A stretch of 64,000 bases of DNA from the NCBI RefSeq assembly GCF_024622505.1, contig NZ_JANKAS010000001.1:310001-374000 (forward strand), in the 5' to 3' direction. The notes beneath the pieces are model-generated. The model saw only the letters and a program-made list of their open reading frames with translations. It ran no database searches and had not been told where the DNA came from. This document shows positions 45,494 to 54,741 of this stretch, piece by piece. The position numbers and the translations under genes are program-made. Each line of letters begins with the position of its first letter. Positions within the stretch are counted from its first letter, which is position 1. The stretch comes from Irregularibacter muris (GTDB lineage: Bacteria > Bacillota > Clostridia > Eubacteriales > Garciellaceae).

Positions 45494-46399
45494 ATGAAGG
45501 AGAATCACCATAGATTAGTATATAAAGTAGATTTAAAATATGATGGCATGAAAATTAAAGAAATACTCAGGGAGGAACTTTCCCTATCTACTAGGCTATT
45601 AAAAAGTATAAAGGACAATGGATATATCCTATTAAATCATGAAAAAACAAAATGGTTTAAATCAGCTTATGAGGGAGATACTATACTGATAGAAATGGGG
45701 GAGGAAAACATAGATGCAGCACCTGCCCCCATACCTTTAGATATTGTATATGAGGATGAAGATGTCCTATTGGTCAATAAACAGTCGGGTTTAGTGGCCC
45801 ACCCCACTAAAGGCCATATTTATGATACCTTAGCCAATGGCATTGCCCATCATTGGACAGAAAAGGGTATATCCTGTAAAATTCGTTTTGTCAATCGTAT
45901 TGATATGGACACTTCGGGCATAATCCTCATTGCAAAAAATAAGTTTGCCCATCAAAACATACAAAGACAAATGGAAGAAAATAAGGTGGAAAAAGTATAT
46001 TGGGCCTTTGTAGAAGGCAAATTAGGGGATAAACAAGGGGTTATTCATGCACCCATAGGCTTGGCGTCAGAAGAGGATATTCGAAGAACTGTATTAGAGA
46101 ATGGCCGTCCCTCTATAACCCATTACCAAGTAATTCAAGAATATAAAAATGCATCTTTAGTGGAACTAAAATTAGAAACTGGAAGAACCCATCAGATAAG
46201 GGTACACATGAAATATATTGGACATCCTCTTCTAGGAGATTCCCTATACAATCCTGAAGCTTCAAAATATATTCATAGACAGGCTCTTCATGCTAGAGAG
46301 ATAGGTTTTACTTTACCGAGAAAGAAAGTTTATAAGAAATTCTCTGCTCCTTTGCCAGAGGATATGGAATATCTAAGAAAGTGTTTAGAGCAAAATTAG
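45494..46399 (+). CDS. RluA-family pseudouridine synthase
   Basis: 301 residues. An S4-like N-terminal domain (LSLSTRLLKSIKDNGYILLN) is followed by the catalytic domain with NRIDMDTSGI, where Asp is the nucleophile, and ETGRTHQIRVHM. Closest in build to the RluD group acting on 23S rRNA; the exact target uridine cannot be read. The start at ATG 45494 is weakly supported; TTG 45479 is possible. Confidence 0.9.
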   Translation: MKENHHRLVYKVDLKYDGMKIKEILREELSLSTRLLKSIKDNGYILLNHEKTKWFKSAYEGDTILIEMGEENIDAAPAPIPLDIVYEDEDVLLVNKQSGLVAHPTKGHIYDTLANGIAHHWTEKGISCKIRFVNRIDMDTSGIILIAKNKFAHQNIQRQMEENKVEKVYWAFVEGKLGDKQGVIHAPIGLASEEDIRRTVLENGRPSITHYQVIQEYKNASLVELKLETGRTHQIRVHMKYIGHPLLGDSLYNPEASKYIHRQALHAREIGFTLPRKKVYKKFSAPLPEDMEYLRKCLEQN

Positions 46400-46573
46400 A
46401 TATTTTTAAAATTCGATATTTAATCCAAATTATAGAAGTCAATCATTTGGAACATAATATAAAGAGCAATCTGAATTATAAATAAAAACATAGAACTAGA
46501 AAGAAGATAGAAGATAAAGGGTAAACACACCTACTAACTTCTACTATTTATCTATAGTGAAAAGGAGAAAAAA

Positions 46574-48781
46574 GTGAAAACAATAAAGCTTTTAGGGATT
46601 TTATTTATCTTAACCATTCTATTGTCTTCATGTTCAGGAGGAAAACTTAATATCTCCTCTTATGAATATCAACCCAAGATGAAAAGTCAAATATTTTCCT
46701 CTGATGAACAACTCATAGGGGAAGTATATAATGAAAATAGAACCTATGTTCAATTAGAAAAGATACCCAAGGATCTTCAAAAGGCCATTGTAGCTGTGGA
46801 AGATTCTAGATTTTATAAACACAGTGGTTTTGATATAATCAGAATAGTAAAAGCAGTTATGGTGGATATAAAAAGTGGACAATTAAAGGAAGGAGCTAGT
46901 ACCATTACCCAACAGCTAGCAAAAAATCTTTTCTTGACCAATGAAAAATCCTTTGTGAGAAAATTCAAAGAGTTAATTTATTCCATACAACTAGAGAGAA
47001 AATACACCAAGGATGAAATACTAGAAATGTATTTAAATGAGATCTACTTAGGTCAATTGATCTATGGGGTTCAGGAGGCTAGCACTAGATACTTGGGAAA
47101 AGATGTTTGGGATTTATCTTTGGCGGAAAGCGCTTTTATTGCAGGATTACCCCAAGCACCCAGTGCCTATGATCCTACTAAACATTTCGAAAGGGCAAAA
47201 AAGCGTCAGGAAGTGGTGCTAAATCGAATGGCAGCTAATGAAGATATCACTCAAACTCAGGCTGATACAGCTAAAAAAGAAGAAATAACCATCATTGAGT
47301 CTAAAGATAGAGGTTTCAAAGGAAAATACAAAAATGGGGATGAACATTTTGTCAATCAAGTCATCAACCAATTGATTTCCCATTTTTCCAAAGAAATAGA
47401 AATGAGAGAAAAGGTAGATAGTCAGGAAGCCAGAGAAATGGCAGAATATCAAATAAACAACGGTGGATATAAAATCCATACCACTTTAAAACAATCTCTA
47501 CAGGATCAAGCCATTGCCGCTATCCAACAAGGCCTAAAAAACTATGGACTTGGAGAGCATGCCAATGGAGTAATGGTATCTATAGAGCCCAACACAGGGC
47601 GTGTGCTGAGCTACTACGGAGGGCTAAGGGATATAGATATGGCAAAAAAAGCCCGTCAACCAGGTTCGACCATTAAACCCCTATATTTTGCAGGAGCGAT
47701 CAATGATGGGACCATTAATGACCATACCATTGTACTCGATGAACCCACAAATTTTAATGGTTATGAGCCTAAAAACTTTGGGGATAAATATATGGGCTAT
47801 GTAACCACTAGGGAAGCCTTAGTACATTCTTTAAATAATGCCTCTGTAAAGGTAATGGATTATATGGGCGTGGAAAGTGCCATAGAATACCTTCAGAAAT
47901 TTGGAATGTCCCACCTAGTGCAAGAGGATAGACAACTAGCTACTGCTCTAGGGGGAATGACTCAGGGGATTACACCTATAGAACTTGCCAATGCCTATGG
48001 AGTACTTGCCAATGACGGAGTTTATAAAGAAGCCTATTTTATTGAAAAAGTGGAAGATCTTCATGGAAATATCATCTACTCCAAGGAAGAGCAAAACTTA
48101 GAGACCAGACAGGTTTTATCTGTAGATACAGCAGCTCAAGTAACGGACATGCTTACAGATGTAGTCAATAGAGGAACAGCCCAAAGGGCAAGGCTACCCT
48201 ATTATACAGCGGGAAAAACAGGCACCACAGATTCCAAAAAAGATTTATGGTTTGTAGGATATTTGGATAATTTAGTCACTTCAGTCTGGTTAGGCAATGA
48301 GGACAATCAGGCTCTGCAAGGGGGAAGCAGCATAGCTGCTGATATTTATGGAAAATACAATAATAGTTTATTAAAGAATAAATTAATAGCAACCGAGGGA
48401 TTGCAAGTAGTGACCACCTATGATGATACCACCCAGATCACTATAGTTCCGCCTGATAAAGATATAAACCAATTACAAAACTTGACAGAAGAAGATGTAG
48501 CAGAAATCACCATACCCACCAATGAAATATCCTATTTTGAAGATAGATTGGTGGAAAAAGTTTCTATAGATAAAGTTACAGAGATGAGATTTGTGGAAGG
48601 GCGATGTCCTGAAGAAAATAGAGAAGTAAAAATATATCTCCAGGGACAGGCGCCCCAAGAGGAATGTACTTCCCCGCATATTATAGATCGTTTTCAAGAT
48701 TTCTATAATAATCTTTGGAATAAACCTGATCCATCTATGGAAAACCAAGAAAGTTTTATAAGAACTAAAAAGGCAGCTTAA
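46574..48781 (+). CDS. Class A penicillin-binding protein with a lipoprotein signal
   Basis: 735 residues from GTG 46574 after AAAGGAG. The N-terminus KLLGILFILTILLSSC fits a lipobox (LSSC, Cys20) rather than the usual membrane anchor. GT51 transglycosylase: VAVEDSRFYKHSGFD (Glu76) and GASTITQQLAKNLFL. Transpeptidase: STIK (SxxK), SLN (SxN) and KTGTT (KTG). All catalytic motifs are intact. It polymerises and cross-links peptidoglycan at the outer membrane face. A lipid anchor in place of a helix is uncommon. Confidence 0.93.
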   Translation: MKTIKLLGILFILTILLSSCSGGKLNISSYEYQPKMKSQIFSSDEQLIGEVYNENRTYVQLEKIPKDLQKAIVAVEDSRFYKHSGFDIIRIVKAVMVDIKSGQLKEGASTITQQLAKNLFLTNEKSFVRKFKELIYSIQLERKYTKDEILEMYLNEIYLGQLIYGVQEASTRYLGKDVWDLSLAESAFIAGLPQAPSAYDPTKHFERAKKRQEVVLNRMAANEDITQTQADTAKKEEITIIESKDRGFKGKYKNGDEHFVNQVINQLISHFSKEIEMREKVDSQEAREMAEYQINNGGYKIHTTLKQSLQDQAIAAIQQGLKNYGLGEHANGVMVSIEPNTGRVLSYYGGLRDIDMAKKARQPGSTIKPLYFAGAINDGTINDHTIVLDEPTNFNGYEPKNFGDKYMGYVTTREALVHSLNNASVKVMDYMGVESAIEYLQKFGMSHLVQEDRQLATALGGMTQGITPIELANAYGVLANDGVYKEAYFIEKVEDLHGNIIYSKEEQNLETRQVLSVDTAAQVTDMLTDVVNRGTAQRARLPYYTAGKTGTTDSKKDLWFVGYLDNLVTSVWLGNEDNQALQGGSSIAADIYGKYNNSLLKNKLIATEGLQVVTTYDDTTQITIVPPDKDINQLQNLTEEDVAEITIPTNEISYFEDRLVEKVSIDKVTEMRFVEGRCPEENREVKIYLQGQAPQEECTSPHIIDRFQDFYNNLWNKPDPSMENQESFIRTKKAA

Positions 48782-48795
48782 ACAGCTGCCTTTTT
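48767..48795 (+). terminator. Terminator of the PBP gene
   Basis: GGCAGCT-TAAAC-AGCTGCC stem flanked by A and T runs; it overlaps the last codons of the gene and could also serve the opposite strand. Confidence 0.88.
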
Positions 48796-48824
48796 AATGG
48801 AAAAAACAATATTTACTATCTTCC

Positions 48825-49322
48825 TTAAAGGGATGAAACCTTTCTTTGATAAAGGGTAAAAACATGAGGATATTGATGTTCAATATTTTCACGAGTAGCC
48901 TGTACATTCTTAATTTCCCAGTCTTGTCCTATCTTAGGGAAAAAAGTATCCGCATCAAAACTATGGAAAATATGAGTAATGTACAACTTTTCTGCATAGG
49001 GCATGAATTGTTCGTAGATCGAGGCACCACCACAAATGAAAACTTCATCATCTTCATGGTCTTCTATCCATTGCAAAATCTCCTGAATACTATGGAGAAC
49101 AATAGCTCCTTCTATGTCGATATTCTTCCTGGTGACAACAATATTTTGTCTATTGGGCAAAGGCCTAATAGGCAAGGACATATAAGTGTGATAACCCATG
49201 ATCACGGTGTGTTTTTGAGTAACTTTTTTAAAATAAGATAAATCCGGTTTTATATGGGCCAATAGGTCATTGTTTTTCCCAATTCCATTGTTTTGATCCA
49301 TAGCAACAATCATACTAATCAT
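48825..49322 (-). CDS. folA: Dihydrofolate reductase
   Basis: 165 residues. ATG 49322 is 8 nt after AAGGAG on the minus strand. Family motifs: IVAMDQNNGIGKNNDLLAHIKPDL (substrate and NADPH loop), HTVIMGYHTYMSLP and EVFICGGASIYEQFMPYAEKLYITHI. It reduces dihydrofolate left by ThyA, whose gene lies 12 nt upstream in the same operon. Confidence 0.95.
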   Translation of the reverse strand: MISMIVAMDQNNGIGKNNDLLAHIKPDLSYFKKVTQKHTVIMGYHTYMSLPIRPLPNRQNIVVTRKNIDIEGAIVLHSIQEILQWIEDHEDDEVFICGGASIYEQFMPYAEKLYITHIFHSFDADTFFPKIGQDWEIKNVQATRENIEHQYPHVFTLYQRKVSSL

Positions 49323-49334
49323 AGGGCACACTCC

Positions 49335-50162
49335 TTAAATAGCTACAGGAATTTTAATTTGTTTTCCCGCTTGATAATCTACAAGCTCAAAATCCTTTAC
49401 AGTAAAATCATAAAAGTCTTTAATATCAGGATTCATTCTAAAAACAGGGGCAGGAAATTGCTCCCTTGTCATAAGCTCCCTGATCATATCAATATGTCGA
49501 TCATAAATATGTGCATCAGCGATAACGTGTATCAATTTACCTACCTCAAATCCACTGACCTGAGCAAACATATGTAATAAAACCGCATACTGTACTACAT
49601 TCCAATTATTCGCTACCAAGACATCGCTAGATCTTTGATTTAAAATAGCATTTAGCTTATTGCCTTCTACATTAAAAGTCATAGAGTAGGCACAGGGATA
49701 AAGATTCATTTCATGAAGATCTTGGTGAACATAGATATTGGTCATGATTCTTCTAGACATGGGATTATTTTTTAGATCAAACAATACTCGATCTACTTGA
49801 TCAAACAACCCTTCTTTATACTGATGTTTTACCCCCAACTGATAGCCATAGGCCTTACCGATAGAGCCATCTTCATCAGCCCAACTATTCCATATTTTAG
49901 AATTGAGGTCATTGATATTATTACTTTTTTTCTGCCATATCCATAAAATTTCATCTATAGCACTTTTAAAAGCTGTAGGTCTTAGGGTAATAACAGGAAA
50001 TTCCTTTGATAGATCATATTCATTGATGATACCAAATTTTTTAATGGTATGGGCAGGAGTACCGTCCTCCCAATGGGGCCTAACTTTTTCTCCTTCAGTA
50101 CTAACCCCGTCATTTAAAATACTTTCACAAGTATGGATAAATACTCCATCAGCAATGCTCAT
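49335..50162 (-). CDS. thyA: Thymidylate synthase
   Basis: 275 residues making dTMP from dUMP and methylene-tetrahydrofolate. Motifs: TPAHTIKKFG, ELLWIW-like DEILWIWQKKSNNINDLN, NPMSRRI and the nucleophile Cys in LYPCAYS. The His after the Cys in most ThyA is Ala here; the ThyA of Bacillus subtilis also deviates (PCVY), so this is a known branch. AAAGGA precedes the ATG. Co-transcribed with folA. Confidence 0.95.
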   Translation of the reverse strand: MSIADGVFIHTCESILNDGVSTEGEKVRPHWEDGTPAHTIKKFGIINEYDLSKEFPVITLRPTAFKSAIDEILWIWQKKSNNINDLNSKIWNSWADEDGSIGKAYGYQLGVKHQYKEGLFDQVDRVLFDLKNNPMSRRIMTNIYVHQDLHEMNLYPCAYSMTFNVEGNKLNAILNQRSSDVLVANNWNVVQYAVLLHMFAQVSGFEVGKLIHVIADAHIYDRHIDMIRELMTREQFPAPVFRMNPDIKDFYDFTVKDFELVDYQAGKQIKIPVAI

Positions 50163-50225
50163 AGTTCAAACATCCTTTCCAATAAAAGTTAAAACCGATT
50201 TCTTAAAGTGAATTGGTTTAAATAC

Positions 50226-50254
50226 ATGATACATTTTTTCACTTGAATTGACAA
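50226..50254 (-). promoter_or_regulatory. Promoter of thyA-folA
   Basis: On the minus strand TTGTCA (50254-50249), 17-bp spacer, TATCAT (50231-50226) with TG just before it. Transcription starts about 57 nt before thyA. Confidence 0.65.
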
Positions 50255-50276
50255 CTATGTATAGCCATAGACAATA

Positions 50277-50312
50277 ATAAAACTCCCCTTGTATCTAGAA
50301 TGGGAGTTTTAT
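50277..50312. terminator. Terminator between madM and thyA
   Basis: ATAAAACTCCC / GGGAGTTTTAT, 11-bp stem with 14-nt loop. On the minus strand it is followed by a T-rich tail and ends the madLM transcript. Confidence 0.78.
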
Positions 50313-50343
50313 TGGTAACATATATTTATATAATAAATTCATT

Positions 50344-51105
50344 CTATCCAAATATGGCTTTGACAACCATAAATCCTATGGAAGGACAAATTAGGCTACC
50401 GAGTCCGGTAAAAAAAGTTGCAACCATGGCCCCATAGGGAACCAGTTTTTCATCGGTGGCAGCAAGTCCACCGGCAACGCCACTGGTTGTTCCGATGAGT
50501 CCACCATAGACCATGGCACTGGTAGGAGTTTCTAACTTAATTATCTTTGCAATAAGAGGGGTGATAATCATAGTCAATACCGACTTCACTACTCCAGCCG
50601 CAATAGATAGGGCCACTACATCTGAGCTAGCTCCTAAGGCAGAACCGGTCACCGGTCCTACAATAAATGTTACCGCTCCGGCGCCTATAGTGGCAATATC
50701 CACTGGATTCTTATAACCAAAGAAATAGGCGATTAAGGAACCTACAATAAAGGAGAAAGTTACTCCTACTAAAAGAGAGACAATACCTGGTAAACCTGCC
50801 TTTTTAAGATTGTCAATTTTCACCCCGTAGGCTGTAGATATAATGGCATAGTCTCTGAGCATGCCTCCTCCTAAAAGGCCCATACCAGCAAAAATCGGAA
50901 TATCAGCAACACCTTTACCACCTTTAGTATATACTCCTGCAATATAGGCTAAAACCAGTGCAAAAACTATGGCAATGGCAGAGCCCATTCTTTTCTGACC
51001 TATAATCCTAGAAAAACTATAGGCTATAAGTATAATAAGGGCTACTATTCCCAAAGCCCCAACTAATCCATTTTCAATGAATAAATCTGATATCATTTTC
51101 CACAT
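50344..51105 (-). CDS. Malonate transporter MadM-like subunit
   Basis: 253-residue integral membrane protein with seven or eight hydrophobic segments, matching the length and sequence style of MadM (GMGLLGGGMLRDYAIISTAYG, GLIGTTSGVAGGLAATD). With MadL it forms a two-part sodium-coupled malonate carrier in malonate users. No malonate decarboxylase genes are in the window, so the substrate may differ. AAAGGA lies 11 nt upstream. Confidence 0.85.
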   Translation of the reverse strand: MWKMISDLFIENGLVGALGIVALIILIAYSFSRIIGQKRMGSAIAIVFALVLAYIAGVYTKGGKGVADIPIFAGMGLLGGGMLRDYAIISTAYGVKIDNLKKAGLPGIVSLLVGVTFSFIVGSLIAYFFGYKNPVDIATIGAGAVTFIVGPVTGSALGASSDVVALSIAAGVVKSVLTMIITPLIAKIIKLETPTSAMVYGGLIGTTSGVAGGLAATDEKLVPYGAMVATFFTGLGSLICPSIGFMVVKAIFG

Positions 51106-51133
51106 ACATAATCCATCCTTTCATCCTCTTATT

Positions 51134-51493
51134 CTACTCTTTCCCTAGTTTTGATATCAGGGGTACTAAAAACAATACCCCTATAGTGGGTATAGCTCCG
51201 GCTAGAAATGCAGCTACACCACCGTGAAAGGCTGATACAACATTTTGTATAGAGGACATAGCGACTACAATCGGTATGTACAAAGAACTAAGTAACAAGA
51301 TTCCCTTTTGCGTTCTTTCATTAAAGGATTTGCCCTTACTCTCATAAAAATTTGATATCAATATCAAAAGCAACATGGCTATACCTACTCCGCCGACATT
51401 ACCACCTGTTCCAATAAGCTTTCCAATTATGGTGCCCAATAATGATCCAATAAACATACATAAGGCTACCAAGCCTAATCCATATATTTCCAT
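51134..51493 (-). CDS. Malonate transporter MadL-like subunit
   Basis: 119-residue membrane protein with about four hydrophobic segments. MEIYGLGLVALCMFIGSLLG and GGNVGGVGIAMLLLILISN are typical of MadL. AAGGAGG precedes the ATG. madM follows 28 nt downstream on the same strand. Confidence 0.85.
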   Translation of the reverse strand: MEIYGLGLVALCMFIGSLLGTIIGKLIGTGGNVGGVGIAMLLLILISNFYESKGKSFNERTQKGILLLSSLYIPIVVAMSSIQNVVSAFHGGVAAFLAGAIPTIGVLFLVPLISKLGKE

Positions 51494-51721
51494 ATAGATC
51501 CTCCTTTTGTCTTAAACTATTATGATGTTATAAATATACCTATATTTTAGGTTTATTAATCAGGCTTTATGCACTTTTTATTGTAATTGCAATATTTCAT
51601 ACTATTCTCCAATGAAAAAATGGATATAATTCTTTTCTATCATGTATACTTTATACCACTTATATTTTATATCATGTATAATAAAAAAATACAATATAAA
51701 TTTAAAAGGAGTGAGAAGTTG

Positions 51722-52453
51722 ATGTTTAGCAAAACTATAGGAATTATTGTAGCCATGTCAGAGGAATATAGACACTATGAAGAAATTCTAACGGAGCATA
51801 AATATAATAAACAAGATATTCTGCACAAAGGATCCTTTGAATTTCATATCTATGAAAGTGCACAGGAAATATCAAATCCATTAAGGACATACTCAAGTAA
51901 AATCGTCATTGTAAAAAGTCAAATAGGAAAGGCCAATGCAGCTATTGCTACGACCTTATTAATCCATCTATTTAACCCTAATGTTGTTTTAAATACTGGG
52001 GCAGTAGGAGGGATTAAAAAATATCTGTCTATAGGGGACCTATTAGTGGGGAAAAGTTATAAATATTGCGATGTGGACGTTACCGCTTTGGGATATAAAA
52101 AAGGACAAATGCCGGAAATGCCTGTGGAGTATCAGGGAGATGCTAGGTTATTACAGTATTGTAAAGAGATAGACCCCTCCATCTACTATGGTATGGTAGG
52201 GACTACCGATTCTTTTATTAGTGATAAAACCCAGGTGGAAGAACATGGAGTATCTTGTGTGGATATGGAATCTACCTCCATTGCCCAAACCTGTTATCAT
52301 TTTGACATTCCTTTTTTGTCCATAAAGGCCATAAGTGATCAAGCCGATGGAAAAGCTCCAGAAAACTTTACAGAATTTGTGGAAGAGGCAGGGAAAAGAA
52401 CAGCACAATTTGTGATAAAATTAATCCAAAAAATCAATCAAGAAAATCATTAA
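51722..52453 (+). CDS. 5'-methylthioadenosine/S-adenosylhomocysteine nucleosidase family protein
   Basis: 243 residues from ATG 51722 (AAGGAG upstream; the longer reading is unsupported). Nucleoside phosphorylase fold: GIIVAMSEEYRHYEEI, NTGAVGGI, VDMESTSIAQ (catalytic and ribose-binding Glu) and AISDQADG (catalytic Asp). It splits adenine from methylthioadenosine or SAH. It is divergent from madLM. The family identity is good; a related nucleosidase specificity is possible. Confidence 0.87.
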   Translation: MFSKTIGIIVAMSEEYRHYEEILTEHKYNKQDILHKGSFEFHIYESAQEISNPLRTYSSKIVIVKSQIGKANAAIATTLLIHLFNPNVVLNTGAVGGIKKYLSIGDLLVGKSYKYCDVDVTALGYKKGQMPEMPVEYQGDARLLQYCKEIDPSIYYGMVGTTDSFISDKTQVEEHGVSCVDMESTSIAQTCYHFDIPFLSIKAISDQADGKAPENFTEFVEEAGKRTAQFVIKLIQKINQENH

Positions 52454-52498
52454 AATCTCCTGATATTTTAGGCTAGAATAGATTGATATGATAAGGTC

Positions 52499-52538
52499 AA
52501 AAGGAATCTTCATGAAAAGTGAAGACTCCTTTATTTTT
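52499..52538 (+). terminator. Terminator of the nucleosidase gene
   Basis: AAAGGA-TCTTCA / TGAAGA-TCCTTT imperfect stem followed by ATTTTTT. Confidence 0.8.
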
Positions 52539-52550
52539 TGATTAAATACT

Positions 52551-52570
52551 AAAATCCTTTAAAGGATTTT
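52551..52570. repeat. 20-bp perfect palindrome
   Basis: AAAATCCTTT / AAAGGATTTT with no spacer, 79 bp before the acetyltransferase gene. Either a second terminator stem or an operator. Confidence 0.6.
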
Positions 52571-52648
52571 AAAGTTTTAATATAGAATAGAAAAAAAGAA
52601 GTGAAGAGTGTTGAAATAAAGTAAACTTGTATTAGGAGGTCTTTTATT

Positions 52649-53086
52649 ATGGAATATACATACAAAGAATTAACTGTAGGGGATCTAGAAACATTGGTAA
52701 ATAAATATATAATCTATCACAATGCTGAAGGGGGAGAATGGACATATGAATTAGCCAAGAAAAGGCTTAAACAAATATTTCTTACACCCCATTTTTATGG
52801 TATCGGACTGTATAATGAATCCCAATTATTAGGATTTGCAATAGGTTGGTTTAAACAATTTGACGATATTCAGCTTTATTATTTAGAAGAAATTCTAGTA
52901 TTTAAAGAGTACCAAAATAAAGGATGGGGAAGTAAAATATTACAACAACTAGAATTTTTGGTAAAACAACAAGGAGCAGAGAAAATAAGTTTATATACAA
53001 CATATGAAGATAAACACCAAAGGTACTATTCTAGGCTTGGTTATGAAAAATCTAGTTTTCTCGTTCCCATGTACAAAAAAATTTAA
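52649..53086 (+). CDS. GNAT-family N-acetyltransferase
   Basis: 145 residues. The acetyl-CoA binding core is YYLEEILVFKEYQNKGWGSKILQQLE (motif A, Q-x-x-G-x-G/S), followed by the family's C-terminal strand YYSRLGYEKSSF. TAGGAGG precedes the ATG. The acetylated substrate is unknown. Confidence 0.9.
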   Translation: MEYTYKELTVGDLETLVNKYIIYHNAEGGEWTYELAKKRLKQIFLTPHFYGIGLYNESQLLGFAIGWFKQFDDIQLYYLEEILVFKEYQNKGWGSKILQQLEFLVKQQGAEKISLYTTYEDKHQRYYSRLGYEKSSFLVPMYKKI

Positions 53087-53128
53087 ATTTGAGATCGGAG
53101 ATTTATCAAATTGAATGAAGGAGAAAAT

Positions 53129-53338
53129 ATGCAAATTAAGAAAATACATATTATTGGGGGACCGGGAAGCGGTAAATCATATATGGCAAATTTGATTACG
53201 AGTATATTAATAATTTATTGATTAAGGATGATTGAAAAAAGAAACTTCATCAGTGGAGAATGATTAAGGAGCTATAGAATTTTTGTATTTCAAAGAAAGA
53301 GGAAAACATATACTATTGTATAGGAAATGTATGGTTAA
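53129..53338 (+). pseudogene. Remnant of a P-loop nucleotide kinase-like gene
   Basis: ATG 53129 after AAGGAG encodes a clear N-terminus with Walker A, IKKIHIIGGPGSGKSYMAN, but stops after 30 residues at 53219. About 50 nt later another frame (from 53268) reads IEFLYFKERGKHILLYRK, like the C-terminus of small AAA/shikimate-kinase-like proteins. The middle of a 170-residue gene appears deleted and the rest frameshifted. The N-terminal part is secure, the C-terminal assignment is weak. Confidence 0.5.
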
Positions 53339-53358
53339 TTTCAATAGGAGGGACAAGG

Positions 53359-53895
53359 ATGCAGGACATAGGGTTGTTGGGGATAATGATGATATTAATG
53401 ATTTTCTTTTTAACCTATCTTTTCTTTGAAGAATTTAATAGAAAAAAGCGTTTGGGAAATTTAATTTTTAAAGCATCTTGGGAAAAGTCTACGAAAATAT
53501 ATTCTATTTTCTATGCAGTTATGTTGGTATTTTGGATGATAATATTTGTAAAGGATTGGGGTAACATCGGTCAAGAGTATTACGTTAATCCTATTTTTAA
53601 TGTAGGAAGTTCAGGCTTGTTTATACTTCTTATGATTTATAATCTGCTAAGATGTTTTACTGCCCATGAAATCCGACAAAAGGGAATGACAGCTGTAGAA
53701 GGCTTTCTCTACTGGAAGGATTTAACAAGCTACAGATGGACTGCAGAGGACAAACTAGAAGGCACTTTTCAACTGAAATTCCTTTCTCTTTTAGAATGGA
53801 GGAAAAAGAAAATTATTATGATTCCCCAAGAGTTTAAAAATGAGGTTGCCAATATTTTAGATAAGTATGTTAATGCTGATCAAATTGAAAAATAA
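53359..53895 (+). CDS. Membrane protein, DUF5673-like
   Basis: 178 residues with three hydrophobic segments (residues 5-22, 53-70, 82-100) and a cytoplasmic C-terminal domain that reads HEIRQKGM...YWKDLTSYRWTAEDKLEGTFQLKF. This layout fits the DUF5673 family, function unknown. TAGGAGG precedes the ATG. It overlaps the end of the P-loop remnant region only marginally. Confidence 0.7.
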   Translation: MQDIGLLGIMMILMIFFLTYLFFEEFNRKKRLGNLIFKASWEKSTKIYSIFYAVMLVFWMIIFVKDWGNIGQEYYVNPIFNVGSSGLFILLMIYNLLRCFTAHEIRQKGMTAVEGFLYWKDLTSYRWTAEDKLEGTFQLKFLSLLEWRKKKIIMIPQEFKNEVANILDKYVNADQIEK

Positions 53896-54000
53896 TTTAT
53901 TTATACTATAGAACTGCAAAAAAGAAATATCTCCGTGTAAAGAAAATGATAAAAAAGATATAGTGGTATTATTGCTGAATTTAAAAGGGGGATAAACAAT

Positions 54001-54159
54001 ATGAATGGGTTGAAGAATATGCTTTTAGGTATGGCTGTTTTATTAGTATATTCATTAGCAAAGATAGGACTAGAAATGGATGCTATTGTAATAATAGGAT
54101 TAATGCTTATATTGTTCGGATATTTTCAAGAGTATTTTACCAAAGGAGATAAAAAGTAA
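54001..54159 (+). CDS. Small two-helix membrane protein (52 residues)
   Basis: ATG 54001 follows AAAAGGGGG, and the frame runs to TAA 54157-54159. Two hydrophobic stretches (MLLGMAVLLVYSLA and AIVIIGLMLILFGYF) and a charged tail (TKGDKK) are seen. The ribosome site and codon pattern look real. No family recognised. Confidence 0.6.
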   Translation: MNGLKNMLLGMAVLLVYSLAKIGLEMDAIVIIGLMLILFGYFQEYFTKGDKK

Positions 54160-54216
54160 ACAAAACTCATATCTATTCTAAAGTCATATGACCATATTTT
54201 TAAAAAGGAGGTTCAC

Positions 54217-54741
54217 ATGAAAAGTATACTTATAATCTACCAGTCTAAATATGGAGCTACGAAAAAGTATGCAGAATGGTTAGCAGAGGAATTATCTTGT
54301 GACTTGATTGAAACAAAAAAGGCTACAATTGAGCAGATAAACATGTATGACGTTATTATTTTGGGAGGTGGAATATACGCAACGGGTATTGCGGGTATTT
54401 CTTTTCTTAAAAAACATTATATTAAACTAAAAGACAAGGATATTTTAGTGTTTGCAGTTGGAGCATCTCCAAGCAATGAAAAAGCAATAGCTGCGGTAAA
54501 GGAAGGTAATTTAAAAAATGAGCTTGCACATATTCCTTTTTTTTATTGTAGAGGTGCATGGAATGAAGATATTATGTCTTGGAAAGACCGCACTCTATGT
54601 AATATGCTAAAAAAAGCTGTTGCAAAGAAAGATCCAGCCACCTATGAGCCGTGGGAAAGTGCTTTGATGCAAGCAGTGGGTTCTAATTGTGATTGGACAG
54701 ATAAAGAGTATATTAAACAAATCATCGCGCAGATAAAATGA
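54217..54741 (+). CDS. Flavodoxin-domain protein (HemG-like)
   Basis: 174 residues. FMN loop IIYQSKYGATKKYAEW (residues 5-20), then VIILGGGIYATGIAG, which fits the flavodoxin domain of menaquinone-dependent protoporphyrinogen dehydrogenase-like proteins. In an anaerobe without visible haem genes it may be a general flavoprotein. AAAGGAGG precedes the ATG. Confidence 0.85.
   Translation: MKSILIIYQSKYGATKKYAEWLAEELSCDLIETKKATIEQINMYDVIILGGGIYATGIAGISFLKKHYIKLKDKDILVFAVGASPSNEKAIAAVKEGNLKNELAHIPFFYCRGAWNEDIMSWKDRTLCNMLKKAVAKKDPATYEPWESALMQAVGSNCDWTDKEYIKQIIAQIK

Noticed and set aside
49335-50162. Non-canonical PCAY active site in thymidylate synthase
   Set aside because: The nucleophilic Cys is present and Bacillus subtilis ThyA deviates in the same way, so this is a known branch.
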